Origin: Halicephalobus mephisto
Taxonomy: Eukaryota > Nematoda > Chromadorea > Rhabditida > Panagrolaimidae
Length of the DNA stretch: 64,000 nt
Assembly (NCBI GenBank): GCA_009193035.1
Contig: SWDT01000070.1
Location: 248,001-312,000 of the forward strand
Direction: 5' to 3'
Under the pieces are notes generated by a model. The model saw only the letters and a list, made by a program, of their open reading frames with translations, searched no databases and was not told where the DNA came from. A program made the translations under genes and the position numbers. This document shows, piece after piece, positions 1-10,669 of this stretch. How positions within the stretch are numbered: position 1 is the first letter of the stretch; each line of letters starts with the position of its first letter.

Positions 1-314
1 CCCCGTTGAAGCTGAACCCTATCAAGCAAGAACTCTCTTCCCCTGCCCCCTCGTCCCCTGCTGACAGCAAATCCACCCAATCGACCCCTCGGAGTTCCCT
101 ACCCCTGCCCCCGGATCCAGCCCCCCAACTACCCCCAGCAGCCCTGATGGCCATGTTTCCTCAATTCCTCCAGCAACAAGCTTCCCTCGCTGGATTCGCG
201 GCTTTCCTTCCCCCCAGATTCCCCGGCCCCAACCACATCTGCATGAAGAAGCTCCAAAACGGTTGGTGTCATTGTATTTCCTGTGTACTGAACAAAAACA
301 ATACTGTAGTTTGA
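1..314 (+). CDS. Partial 3' exon, Pro/Ser-rich protein, possible transcription factor tail
   Basis: The reading frame is already open at the first base and runs to TGA at 312-314, so this is the 3' part of a gene that begins outside the window. It is GC-rich and low in complexity: runs of Pro and Ser, then an Ala/Leu/Gln/Phe-rich stretch (AALMAMFPQFLQQQ). An IKQE tetrapeptide near the start fits the SUMO-acceptor consensus. Such tails are common in nematode transcription factors, but no DNA-binding domain is visible, so that class is inference. The last 20 or so residues are Cys-rich and differ in character. A splice donor after CAAAACG near 261 could remove them. The base composition is far richer in G and C than the flanking DNA, which supports coding status. 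Confidence 0.5.
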   Translation, partial: PLKLNPIKQELSSPAPSSPADSKSTQSTPRSSLPLPPDPAPQLPPAALMAMFPQFLQQQASLAGFAAFLPPRFPGPNHICMKKLQNGWCHCISCVLNKNNTVV

Positions 315-2221
315 GTGGATTTCCGAAGGGGTCTGGTCCTGAAGAGAAAGTTCCAAAGTTACTGTCACAAGTGGAATTTGTGGATTACTGGTTATCTGAG
401 TAGTTATTCTATGACAAAATGTAAAATAAAATTTCTGGTTACAGTAAAAGTGAAAATTTTAAATACTGTAAAAATCGAAACTTCCATTACAGTAAAATTG
501 TAATTTTTTAATTACGGTAGAAATTGCCTTTAATTACGATGAAAATTATGTTCTTAGTTACAGTAAGAAATAAAATTTTTAACTGTAAATTTAAAAAACT
601 TTGATTGTTGAAGAAATTTGATTTTTGATTACGGTAAAAATAAATTTTTAAATTTTGAATAAAAATAAAGTTTTAAAATTTAAATAAAAACAAAAATTTT
701 AGATATATGTGAAAAAATAAAAATTTAAAATTTAAATAAAAGTAAAAATTTTTGAGCATATGTAAAAAAATAAATTTTTAAATTTTAAATAAAAATAAAA
801 TTTTTAAATACATGTGAAAAAATAAAATTTTAAATAAAAAATAGGTTTTTAAATTTTGAATAAAAAATAGATTTTTGAATTTTGAATAAAAAATAAATTT
901 ATAAATATATGTGAAAAAATAAAATTTTAAATAAAAAAATAAATTTTTAAATTTAAATAAAAATTGAATTTTTGAATGTAAAATTACTAATTTTGTGGAT
1001 TACTGTATTTCTGGATTTTATACAAATTTGACTTGTTTTTAGTTTTGTTTGTTTTCGGTAATCCTTCCAAGTGTTAAACGAACAGACGATCACCTTCGAA
1101 TTACGGTCATTCTGAATTTACCTCAGAAATAAAATTATGCAACAGTTTCCGATTCGTTGATTATCCGAGTAATCCAAACCACCAGCTTGTTTGTTTTTGG
1201 ACCTGGAAAGCTCTTAAAAAAACTAATCTGGTCGGGTTATTGTGTCGATTGTTCGCACCTTGCCAGCCCGTGGATCCTCTTGAATGGATTACGATCTCCC
1301 TTGCGCAATCCAAATGGATTCAAAAATGACTTATTCATGGACTCGATCTTGTCCGAAAAACTTGGGATTTATTTTTTTGGGTTAATTCTAGTCTTCTGAA
1401 AAATCAAAAACAGTTGGATTGGCACGTTCAGACTTGATTGGATTAAAGGATTAAAATCTCAATTTTTAAAGAATCAAACTTTCGTAAAATATTCTGAAGT
1501 TACTTTGCAATTTTTGGAAGATTCTGGAATTGTCGGGAATTTCTTTCAAGTTCATAAAAAATTTCAGAATTTTAAAAAATTGTTTAAATTTTTCAAAATT
1601 CTGTAAACTTTAAAATTTTTCAGAAAAATTCAGAATTTTAAAAAATTGTTTAAATTTTTCGAAAATCTGTAAACTTAAAATTTTTCAGAAAATTTCAGAA
1701 TTTTAAAAAATTATTGATTTTTAATAAACAAATAAGATTCTAAAATTTTTCAAAATTTTATAAATTTTTAAATTTTTCAAAAGATTCCAGAATCTTAAAA
1801 AAATTAAATTTTTCAAAAATCTAAAATCTTCAAGAAATCCCAAATAAAATTCTAAAATTTTTCAAAATACTCTAAAATTTTAAAAAATTGTTGATTTTTA
1901 ATAATTTTTTTAAATTTTAATATTTTTCAAAAATAATTTTTAATTATCGGCTGTCAAAGTGAAAATTGATCTTTCGGTCGGTTTCGAATTTGACCAGCTT
2001 TTCCGTTTCTTGGATAATCAATTAAACCTTTAACCGGCCAATTACCGAGGAAATTTCCTTTGTCGGATGATTCCAAAGTAAAGTTGTCAAATAACATTCG
2101 AGTAAAGTAGAAAACGAACCGCGAAATTTGTTTCCGATCGCAGCTGGAGATCCGGGGCAATGAGACTTGCAGCAACAATTGTCATCCATGAAACGGTTTT
2201 CGAAAATTTTATGAGTTTTAG
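315..2221. other. AT-rich gap with weak coding-like islands
   Basis: About 315-1020 and 1440-1930 are AT-rich low complexity (runs of AAATAAAAATTTTTAAA and TTTTTCAGAATTTTAAAAAATT) with scattered TACAGTAA motifs. Two islands of higher complexity stand out. At 1080-1400 (+) there is an open frame with no recognisable features. At about 2050-2190 (-) a frame opens with ATG and has a Cys-rich start (MDDNCCCKSHCPGSPAA) and a possible GTAATT donor. Neither can be assigned to a gene from the sequence alone. Confidence 0.35.
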
Positions 2222-3060
2222 GAAATAGAAAGAGTACTGTAGATTCGAACAAATTTAAGTTGGAATATAAAATAAGAGTACTGTAATGGAGATTTGTATG
2301 TTTGAGGAAAATTTATTTTAAAAATTATAAAGTTTTAAAAAATAGAAAGAGTACTGTAGATTCGAACAAATTTAAGTTGAAATATAAAATAAAAAAGAGT
2401 ACTGTAATGGAAATTTGTATGTTCGAGGAAAATTTATTTAAAAAATTATAAAATTTTAGAAAATGGAAAGACTTTTGTAGATTCGAACAAATTTAAGTTG
2501 AAATATAAAATAAGAGTACTGTAATGAAGATTTGTATATTAGTGAAAAACTTGTTTAAAAAAATTATGAAATTTTAGAAAATAAAAAGACTTTTGTAGAT
2601 TCGAAAAATTTAAGTTGGAATATAAAATAAAAAAGAGTACTGTAATGGAAATTTGTATGTTTGAGGAAAATTTATTTTAAAAATTATAAAGTTTTAAAAA
2701 ATAGAAAGAGTACTGTAGATTCGAAAAATTTAAGTTGGAATATAAAAAAAGAGTACTGTAATGGAAATTTGTATGTTAGTGAAAAACTTGTTTAAAAATT
2801 ATGAAATTCTTGATTTTAGAAATTGTATAAAATAAAAAAGAGTACTGTAGTGGAGATTTGTATTTTAGAAAAAAATTTATTTAGAAAATTACAAAATTTT
2901 GAAAAATAAAAAAGAGTACTGTAGATTCGAAAAAATTAAAATTAAAATAAAAAAGTACTGTAATGAAGATTCATAATTTTAAGAAAAATTTGCTTAAAAA
3001 ATTGCAAAATTCTTGAATTTTTAAAAAGTAAAAAAGAATACTGTAGGTTCGAAAAAAAAT
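2222..3060. repeat. Tandem repeat, about 118-bp unit, with paired TACTGTA motifs
   Basis: At least five diverged copies occur in a row. Each carries GAGTACTGTAGATTCGAA followed about 45 bp later by GAGTACTGTAATGGA and ATTTGTATG. Copies begin near 2230, 2346, 2465, 2585 and 2703, and decay into shorter pieces up to about 3060. The repeats are intergenic or intronic, and no coding frame persists through them. Confidence 0.75.
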
Positions 3061-3217
3061 TTTAAATTAAAATATGAAAAAAATTATATTGAAAATTTTT
3101 TTTTATAAAATAATTTTTAAAAATTAAAAAAAAACCAGATTACTGTAGATTTGAGTGAAAATTTTAAAATTATTTTATTTGTGATTTTTATTTTGATAAA
3201 ATAATTTTTTTAAGTAA

Positions 3218-3472
3218 TTATGGATTTTGGATTTTTGCCAGCTGTTCTTCGAAAAAATGGATTTTGAGAGTCTTGACTTTGGAGTCGAGACGATGACCAG
3301 TTTCATTGTCTTCTTGTTGTGAAAATGACATGTTTTGGAGGACAAATTTGTGTTCATCTAGTCCTGTTCGGACGGGGGACGACAGGGCCAGCGGGAGGCC
3401 GGCTTCCCAGCACCTGCCGACGAGTCCTGTTCCGTCAGAAGTACGCCCCGAGGCGATTTTAATACTTCAGAA
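3218..3472 (-). CDS. Coding-like terminal exon, unassigned
   Basis: A GC-rich island reads on the minus strand as a continuous frame ending at TAA (3220-3218). The frame includes DGTGLVGRCWEAGLPLALSS and ends KTLKIHFFEEQLAKIQNP. It lies just downstream of the five-exon unknown gene, so it could be an alternative last exon of that gene or the end of another one. The only available acceptor (TTTCTGAAG at about 3473) is weak. The plus strand also has a short spliceable frame here (LFFEKMDFESLDFGVETMT after a TTTTTGCCAG acceptor), so even the strand is uncertain. Confidence 0.3.
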
Positions 3473-3541
3473 ATCCCAAATTTATATAAATTATTATTTT
3501 TTTATTTTATTGAAAATTAAAAATTTGGAAAAATTCTGTCG

Positions 3542-6500
3542 TTAAAGCAAGTCTCCAACAGCGAGATAATCTGCTAATTGGCAAAATCCGAGCAGATGAG
3601 ATATCTGGTCCTTATTGCGGCTCTTCTGGAAGCAAATCCGCATCAGTTTAACCACAAGAGGATAAATCTGGTTCTGGCAACAGTTGGCAAGGATCAAGAC
3701 GAACATCATTGAAAATCTCAAAAATATTACGGTATTATAAAAAATCAATTTTTTTTAATAAAAATTTTTATTTAAAAAATTATTATAAATTTAAAAATAA
3801 AATTGTGATTCTCCACGTATACGGTAATTTGAGACTAAAAATGAAAGGAATGTTTAATTTTCGGAATTTTGGAACAAATCTAAAAAAATTCAAATTCGTC
3901 AAAAATTGTCCGACAATTGAGAAAAGTTTCGTCGTTTTGCCAGAGCGAGTGGGATTTGGCGGAAAAAACATTTTAAAAAACACGATGTGATAAGGCAGTG
4001 ATCGTAGTTGTTTTCCATGTGTGTATAGCTATTAAGAATGTGGTTACTGTAGAAAAATCCAATTTATAAATTTCTAATTGAAATAATTTCTTCAATTTCA
4101 GAAGATTACAGTAGACACAATTATTGTAAAATAACTTGGTAGAACAATTTAACTTTATAAATTCATAGTTGAAATAATTTCAGAAGATTACAGTAGACAA
4201 AATTACTGTAAAATAACTTGGTAGAAAAATTTAATTTATAAAATTTTAATTGAAATAATTTCTTCAATTTCAGAAAACTACAGTAGACAAAATTATTGTA
4301 AAATAACTTCATAGAAGAATTTAACTTTATAAATTCATAGTTGAAATAATTTCTTCAATTTCAGAAGATTACAGTAGACAAGATTACGGTGAAATAACTA
4401 GGTAGAAGAATCCAATTTTTAAATTTCTCCAATTTCAGAAGACTACAGTAGACAAAATTATTGTGAAATAACTTCATAGAAAAATCCAATTTTTAAATTT
4501 CTAATTAAAATGATTTTTTCAGTTTTGTAGAATTACAGTAAAAAATACGATAAAATAGCTTGATAGAAAAATCCAATTTGGCGAAATTTGCAATTAAAAT
4601 TTCCTTCAGTTTTCTGCTGCTACTGTAGACAGAGTTACTGTAAAAGAAGTCCATTGTAGAGGAATTCAAAGTAGAAAATTTGTCATTGAAGTAATATCTT
4701 CAATTTTGCACTGCTACTGTATTCAGAATTACTGTAGAAAACCCTAAAGTTGTAGTTTTACTGTAGCCAGGGTTACTGTAGAATAAATATATTGTAGAAA
4801 AATCGAAAAAAAATTTGCAATTAAAATAATTTTTCATGTTTGTATAGATACTGTAGGCAGGATTACTGTAGAATAAATAGATCGTAGAAGAATCCAGAAC
4901 ATCTGCGATTGAAACACTTTCTTCAATTTTTCAGAATTACTGTATTCAGGATTACTGTAGAAAAATCTAAAGTCACAAAGGTACTGTAGGCAGGGTTACT
5001 GTAGAAAAATCCATCTTAAAAAATTTGACAAATTTGTAGATAAAATTTTCCTTCTTAGTTACACCATTACTGTATTTAGGATTACTGTAGAAAAATCTAA
5101 AGTCACAAAGGTACTGTAGGCAGGATTATTGTAGAAAAATCCATCTTAAAAAATTTGTAGATAAAATTTTCCTTCTTAGTTACACCATTACTGTATTCAG
5201 GATTACTGTAGAAAAATCTAAAGTTGCATAGATACTGTATTCAGGGTTACTGTAGAATAAATATATCATAGAAAATAAAAAACTTCATTAATAACTTTTA
5301 AAAATTTATAAAATTACTGTAGCGACAGTTACGGTAGAATAAATCAATTCTAGAAGATTTTTCAGCAGAATTTCAGGAATTTCAAAGATCCTGACAAAGG
5401 CAACAAGCAACTCGTCCAAGAACGGTTACGATAATATACTGGTCATCTTCGGCGAAAATTTCAGACAAATCAACAAAGTTCATATCGACATTGATGTTCA
5501 AAAGCTCGGCTAAAATTATAAATTTAATTTAAAAATAAATAAAAATTAATTTAAAAAATAAATAAATAAAAAATAAGTTTTTTAAAAATAAATAAAAATA
5601 ATTTTTTAAATAAATAAAAATTAATTTTTTTAAAAATAAATAAAAATTAATTTTAAAAGAATAAATAAAAATAAGTTTTTTAAAAATAAATAAAAATAAT
5701 TTTTTAAATAAATAAAAATTAATTTTAAAAAATAAATAAAAATAAGTTTTTTAAAAAATGAAAATAATTTTTTAAAAATAAATAAAAATTAATTTAAAAA
5801 ATACATAAAAATTAATTTTAAAAAATAAATAAAAATAAGTTTTTAAAAAAATCAATAAAAATTAATTTATAAAAAAATGAATAAAAACAAGTTTAAAATT
5901 TAATTTAATTTAAAAAATATTTTTAAAAATAAAATTTAATTTTAAAAGAAATAAATTTTGAAAAATTGAATTGAATTTAAAAAAATAAATTTAATTTTAA
6001 AATAAATTTACCATTAGATGAATCAAGTTGGAAAATTTCGTCTTGTGAAAATAATCGTTCCAAAATTTTTTTATTTTTGGCCGTGTGAACATGAACATTG
6101 GTTTCGAGATTTATTTTTTCGAAATCTCGATTATGAGCTTCAACTTGGATATTCAGGATATTTTCTCTGTTAACTTTGACGTTTTTAACGAAAAAAATAA
6201 TTTGATTTTTTTTGAAAGATCGAATTTGGCCTTGGGACTTGCTGAAGGGCTTGTCGATCCAGATCCTGCTTCCTAGGGAATCCGGAACCAAAACCACACT
6301 GGATTTCCTCGAGGAATTAGCTTCAGAATCTGGTTCAGTGGATCCAAAAAGGTCTCTGGAATGAGAAAAATCGAATCGAAGAAACTCCTTCAGCGTGGAT
6401 GATTGACGTAAATGAGGACATCTGTGTTCATTTCTGACTTCTGAAGCTGCAAAGTAAGATTAATACAAAAGTACTCAAATTTCTGCTTTTTAGCAAAACG

Positions 6501-9500
6501 CAAAAATTAATTTTTTAATATGTTTAAAAATTTAATTTCTTAATATTTTTAAAATTAATTTTTTTAATATTTTTAAAATTAATTTTCTTAATATTTTTAA
6601 AATTAATTTTTTTAATATTTTTAAAATTAATTTTTTAATTATTTTTAAAATTAATTTTTTTAATATTTTTAAAATTAATTTCTTAATATTTTTAAAATTA
6701 ATTTTTTTCATTATTTTTAAAAATCTAGAAATTTAATTTTTTTTTTATTTATAAAATTATAAAAATTATAATTTTTTAAATAATTTTAAAATTATGAAAA
6801 TCAAAACTTTTTGGTTTTACTGTATGTTTATGAATTTAAAAAATTAAATTATTTTTTGTAAAAGTTGTTATTGAAAAAGTAGTAAACAAGTTCGGAAAAA
6901 TGAATATCACTAATGACAGGACCAAAGATTTTTCATTCAAAAATTTCTTTGATCTTTATTTTTCAATAATTTGGAATTGTAGCCCTAATATTAACGATGT
7001 TTGATTTGTTTTTCGATTGTGAGCTTACTTGGTAAACTTTAAGCATTATTTTTTACAAAATAAAAAAATTCATTTTGCTGGTTCTTTGATTTTCGTTTTC
7101 TTAGAAAATGTTTCAAATTGTAGTCTAACCACGCATGATGTCGGAAAATTTTGAATAATGAAATAAATAGTAAATGTTAAATATTATTTTTTCTGAGATT
7201 AATGTCATTTAAAAAGTTCTCTGATTTTTATTTTTTGAAGCTTTACTTAAAATCATGGTCCTGTCACGAATGATGTCGGAAAATTTTGAAAAATGAAATA
7301 AATAGTAGATGTTAAACATCATTTTTCTGAGATTAATGTCATTTAAAAAGTTCTCTGATTTTCATTTTTTGAAGCTTTACTTAAAGTCATGGTCTCGCCA
7401 CGAATGATGTTAAAAAATTTTGAATAATGAAATAAATAGTAAATGTTAAATATTATTCTTTCTAAGACTAATATGTTATTTAGAAAGTTCTCTGATTTTT
7501 ATTTTTTGAAGCTTTACTTAAAGTCATGGTCCTGTCACGAATGATGTTGGAAAATTTTGAATAATGAAATAAATAGTATATGTTAAATATTATTTTTCTG
7601 AGATTAATAATATTTAGAAAGTTCTCTAATTTTCATTTTTTGAAACTTTACTTAAAATCATGGTCCCGTCACGAATGATGTTAAAAAATTTTGAAAAATG
7701 AAATAAATAGTAAATGTTAAATATTATTTTTTCTGAGATTAATAATATTTAAAAAGTTCTCTGATTTTCATTTTTTGAAACTTTACTTAAAATCATGGTC
7801 TCGCCACGAATGATGTTAAATAACATTTTCGGTTAATATAATTGTTAGTAGCCTTAGGCATTATTCGTGCTGGGACCGATGTTTAGTATTAAATTTCTTG
7901 ATTTTTATTTTTAAAAATGCTAAAATTCCAATGACAGAAATAATATTAATTTTTTGTTGCAAAATTAATCAGTAATGTTTAAAAGTTAAAAATTAAAAAT
8001 TAAAAATTAAACGGTCAATAACTAAGTTCGCAAACGAAAAATTAGATGTTTTTTGTTTCCGGAAAATAATTTTTTTTTTTAAACAATTCAGTGAATTTTG
8101 ATTATTTCAATGAAATCAACGTCATTTAATTATTTTTTGATTAATTGACTAAAATAAATCTAAAATTCGTTCATTTTTATAAAAAATTAAAATTTTTATT
8201 TTTTTATTTGTGAATATTTTTAAATTTAAATTTAAAATTTTAAGCAAAAAAAATAAAAATTTTTATTTTTACATTTGTGAATATTTTTAAATTAAAGTAA
8301 ATTCGCAGTTTTCTTGCAACTTTTAGATAAATAAATTGAAATAAAAGTAAAATTAAAATAAAATTTACAATTTTAAGCAAAAAAATAAAAATTTTTTTGT
8401 GAATACTTTTAAATTAAAGTAAATTCGCAGTTTGCTTGCAACATTTTCCCGAATTACCCAGTTGTTGTTCGAAAATTTAATTTCATCTTGACTTTGACGT
8501 CATCTACTTTACAGACCTCGCCACAGGAATTTAGTTACTGTCATTTTGGTGTTTTTCGAATTAGTATGTTAGTTTTTATTTTTTTTTTTAATTTTTCCAA
8601 ATAAAAATCAAAGATATAGCACTTGAAAAAATTTGAGATCGTTGTTCGGACCCGTGTTCAGGAAGCATCACCCGAAGCGGAAGCTAGAGGCATTGCAACT
8701 CACACGAACAGCAGGGTTCCATGATGGGTCCGATGATTTCGGGATCGATGATGGCCGATGGGGATGATTTGGTGAATTGTCCACTTGATCTTCTGGAAAA
8801 ATTTTTTTCGTTTTCGAAAAGTTCTTTTTTTGTTCTGATTGTGAAAGCAAATTTAGGTTCGATTTGGTCTTCTGGAGAAATTTCAGGTCTGTCCGTGGCT
8901 GAAGACAGGAGATCCGAAGTGGAGGAAATCACTTGGGTAGGAGGATGGAGATCAACAATGTCAATCAAGGATTCTACAGAAGACGTTTCGTCCGCTTCGA
9001 TTCTGGCGTCGTAAGCCATACGGTGGATGAAGCCCCTGACGAACACGGCCTCCCAGAGCTGGCCGGGGGACTTGGGGGTGGTGGGCTGGCCGTCTTTCAT
9101 CTTCCTGCCCTCAGGCGTGTAACTGAAAAACTATAATTAAAATTATTTTAAATTTATTTTTTACAACTTTAATGGATTATTTCTTTAATTGATTACTTTC
9201 GTCATTGCTTCTGAACAAAGACGGGCGTTTTCGAAAAACGTGAAACCATTTTTGACTGGAATTCAGTTCAAACTATTCGAATCAATGAGGAAAAACACGT
9301 TTTTTCGAAAAATCACATTATTATAAAAATTAAATTTCCACAAAATAGTTTCAGAGTGAATTTTCGGAAATTTAAAAGTCCAAATTTCTTTGAAAATTAT
9401 AAAAATTACAAAATTATAAAAATTATAAAAATTATAAAAATTATAAAAATTATAAAAATTATAAAAATTATAAAAATTATAAAAATTATAAAATTATAAA

Positions 9501-9863
9501 AATTATGAAATTTTTCACAAGATTCTGAAACCTTCTAGAATTTTTCTAAGATCTTTTAAAAACCTCCAGAATCTTGCTCAACTTTGAAAATTTTACTTAA
9601 ATCCAGAAAATTCCGAATTTACTGGATAGTGTCCAATTTAGTCACTATCCATGTGGAATGATTTTGATCTTTTTAGTAATCACGAAAATTTGTAATTTAT
9701 GTTTTTACACCTAAGATCGGGATAAAAGATAAAAAATGACCATGAAAATCAAGGCACATCCAGAAACTTACGTTATTTTGGGTTTTCTTCTGAGATCTAT
9801 CAAGGACGGTCTGGTCGGATTCGCCGCCAGAAGCTCCTCGGGCAAGTTGATCGGATGGATCAT
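3542..9863 (-). CDS. Five-exon gene of unknown family, 396 aa
   Basis: Proposed exons on the minus strand: 9863-9772, 9122-8704, 6446-6012, 5509-5440 and 3716-3542. All junctions keep frame and give 397 codons including TAA. The ATG (MIHPINLPEELLAANP) lies in an exon with a canonical TTTTTAG acceptor at 9913-9914, so a 5' UTR exon or trans-splicing lies upstream. The product has a conserved-looking N-terminal block (SPGQLWEAVFVRGFIHRMAY), a Ser/Thr-rich middle, a beta-rich block (QIIFFVKNVKVNRENILNIQ), and a hydrophobic helical C-terminus with several Cys (MMFVLILANCCQNQIYP). I do not recognise the family and see no signal peptide. The first three exons are well supported by codon-like composition and splice sites. 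The GTATAT donor of exon 4 and the TTTTTGAG acceptor of exon 5 are weaker. Without that splice, exon 4 would run to a TGA at 5384-5382. Introns 2 and 4 are long and repeat-filled. Confidence 0.5.
4030..5350. repeat. TACAGTA / TACTGTAG repeat field
   Basis: Inside the fourth intron of the unknown gene. First come about four copies of a unit of 90-120 bp containing ATTACAGTAGACAAAATTAC. Then come copies of a different unit containing TACTGTATTCAGGATTACTG and GTAGAAAAATC. The palindrome-like pair CTACAGTA/TACTGTAG occurs dozens of times. Confidence 0.7.
5512..6000. repeat. AT-only tandem repeat in intron 3
   Basis: This is a string of AATAAATAAAAATTAATTTT and close variants with a unit of roughly 35-45 bp and almost no G or C. 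It fills the third intron of the minus-strand unknown gene. Confidence 0.7.
6500..6725. repeat. About 22-bp AT-rich tandem repeat
   Basis: Roughly ten copies of TTTTTAATATTTTTAAAATT with one- or two-base changes, within the 2.2-kb second intron of the unknown gene. Confidence 0.7.
7085..7830. repeat. Tandem repeat, about 135-140 bp unit
   Basis: Five to six copies carry CACGAATGATGT, then AATGAAATAAATAGTAAATG, TTCTCTGATTTT and CTTTACTTAAAATCATGGTC. The CACGAATGATG landmark (first copy CACGCATGATG) recurs near 7130, 7267, 7398, 7537, 7671 and 7805. It lies in intron 2 of the unknown gene. Confidence 0.8.
9405..9510. repeat. Microsatellite (AAAATTATA)n
   Basis: About ten near-perfect copies of an AAAATTATA unit in intron 1 of the minus-strand unknown gene. 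Confidence 0.85.
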
Positions 9864-10099
9864 GGTGATCTGGGAAAACTGAGATTCGAAATAGAAGTGA
9901 TAGAGAACTGAGCTAAAAATCAAAAAAATAAATTTATTCAAATTTTTCCACGAAACAATCCCGACAAGAATATTTAAATAAAAAACTTTGAAAATTCCAC
10001 TTTTCAAAAACACCAAAAAACTTTTACAGTATCCTAAAAATAATTTTTAAACTTTCTAGAATCTTTAAAATTTTTGGAATTTTAAAACTTCGAAAATTC

Positions 10100-10510
10100 T
10101 AAAAATTAAAATTCCTAAAATCCCAACACGAAAGTTTCAAAGATCCTAAAATTCTAAAAATGAAAGTTTAAAAAATCCTAAAAACAAAAATTTCTAAAGT
10201 CCCAACACGAAAGTTTTAAAAATCCTAAAAATAAAAATTCCTAAAGTCCCAACACGAAAGTTTCGAAGTTTCTAAAATCCTAGCACGAAAGTTTTAAAAA
10301 TCCTAAAAATAAAAATTCCTAAAATCCCAACACGAAAGTTTTAGAAATCCTAAAAATAAAAATTTCAAAAATCCCAACACGAAAGTTTCGAAATTTCTAA
10401 AATCCCAACACGAAAATTTTAGAAATCCTAAAAATAAAAATTCCTAAAATCCCAACACGAAAGTTTTAAAAATCCTGAAACGAAAAATCCTAAAATTTTA
10501 AAACGAAAGT
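10100..10510. repeat. 45-bp-class tandem repeat with CCCAACACGAAAG
   Basis: Around eight copies of CCTAAAATCCCAACACGAAA followed by GTTTTAAAAATCCTAAAAAT. Each copy keeps the C/G-containing core CCAACACGAAAG, while the A/T stretches vary. It lies between the putative promoter at 10.6 kb and the first coding exon of the unknown gene. Confidence 0.8.
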
Positions 10511-10559
10511 TTCGAAATTTTTTAGGCCTAAAAATGCTATCAGGTTATCAAAAGCTGTA

Positions 10560-10665
10560 GCCGCTGACTATCGCCAGCTGCTTTGAGTGGGTCCTTTTTA
10601 TAAGGGCGGAGGAATGTGAAAAATCGGAACCGCCTTAGGGGGCGGGATCAACGCCCATTTAATTG
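10560..10665 (-). promoter_or_regulatory. Candidate TATA promoter with GC-box-like sites
   Basis: On the minus strand CCGCCCTTATAAAAAGG places a consensus TATA box at 10602-10593. It is flanked by CCGCCC and by a CCGCC/GGCGG inverted pair at about 10630-10650. It is a GC-rich island in very AT-rich DNA, about 700 bp upstream of the first identified exon of the minus-strand unknown gene. The link to that gene is inference. The TATA core is partly symmetric, so plus-strand use is also possible. Confidence 0.35.
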
Positions 10666-10669
10666 ACCA

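Noticed and set aside
8721..9136. Plus-strand frames of 97 and 67 codons
   Set aside because: Antisense to exon 2 of the unknown gene, whose minus-strand reading is longer and spliced in phase with its neighbours.
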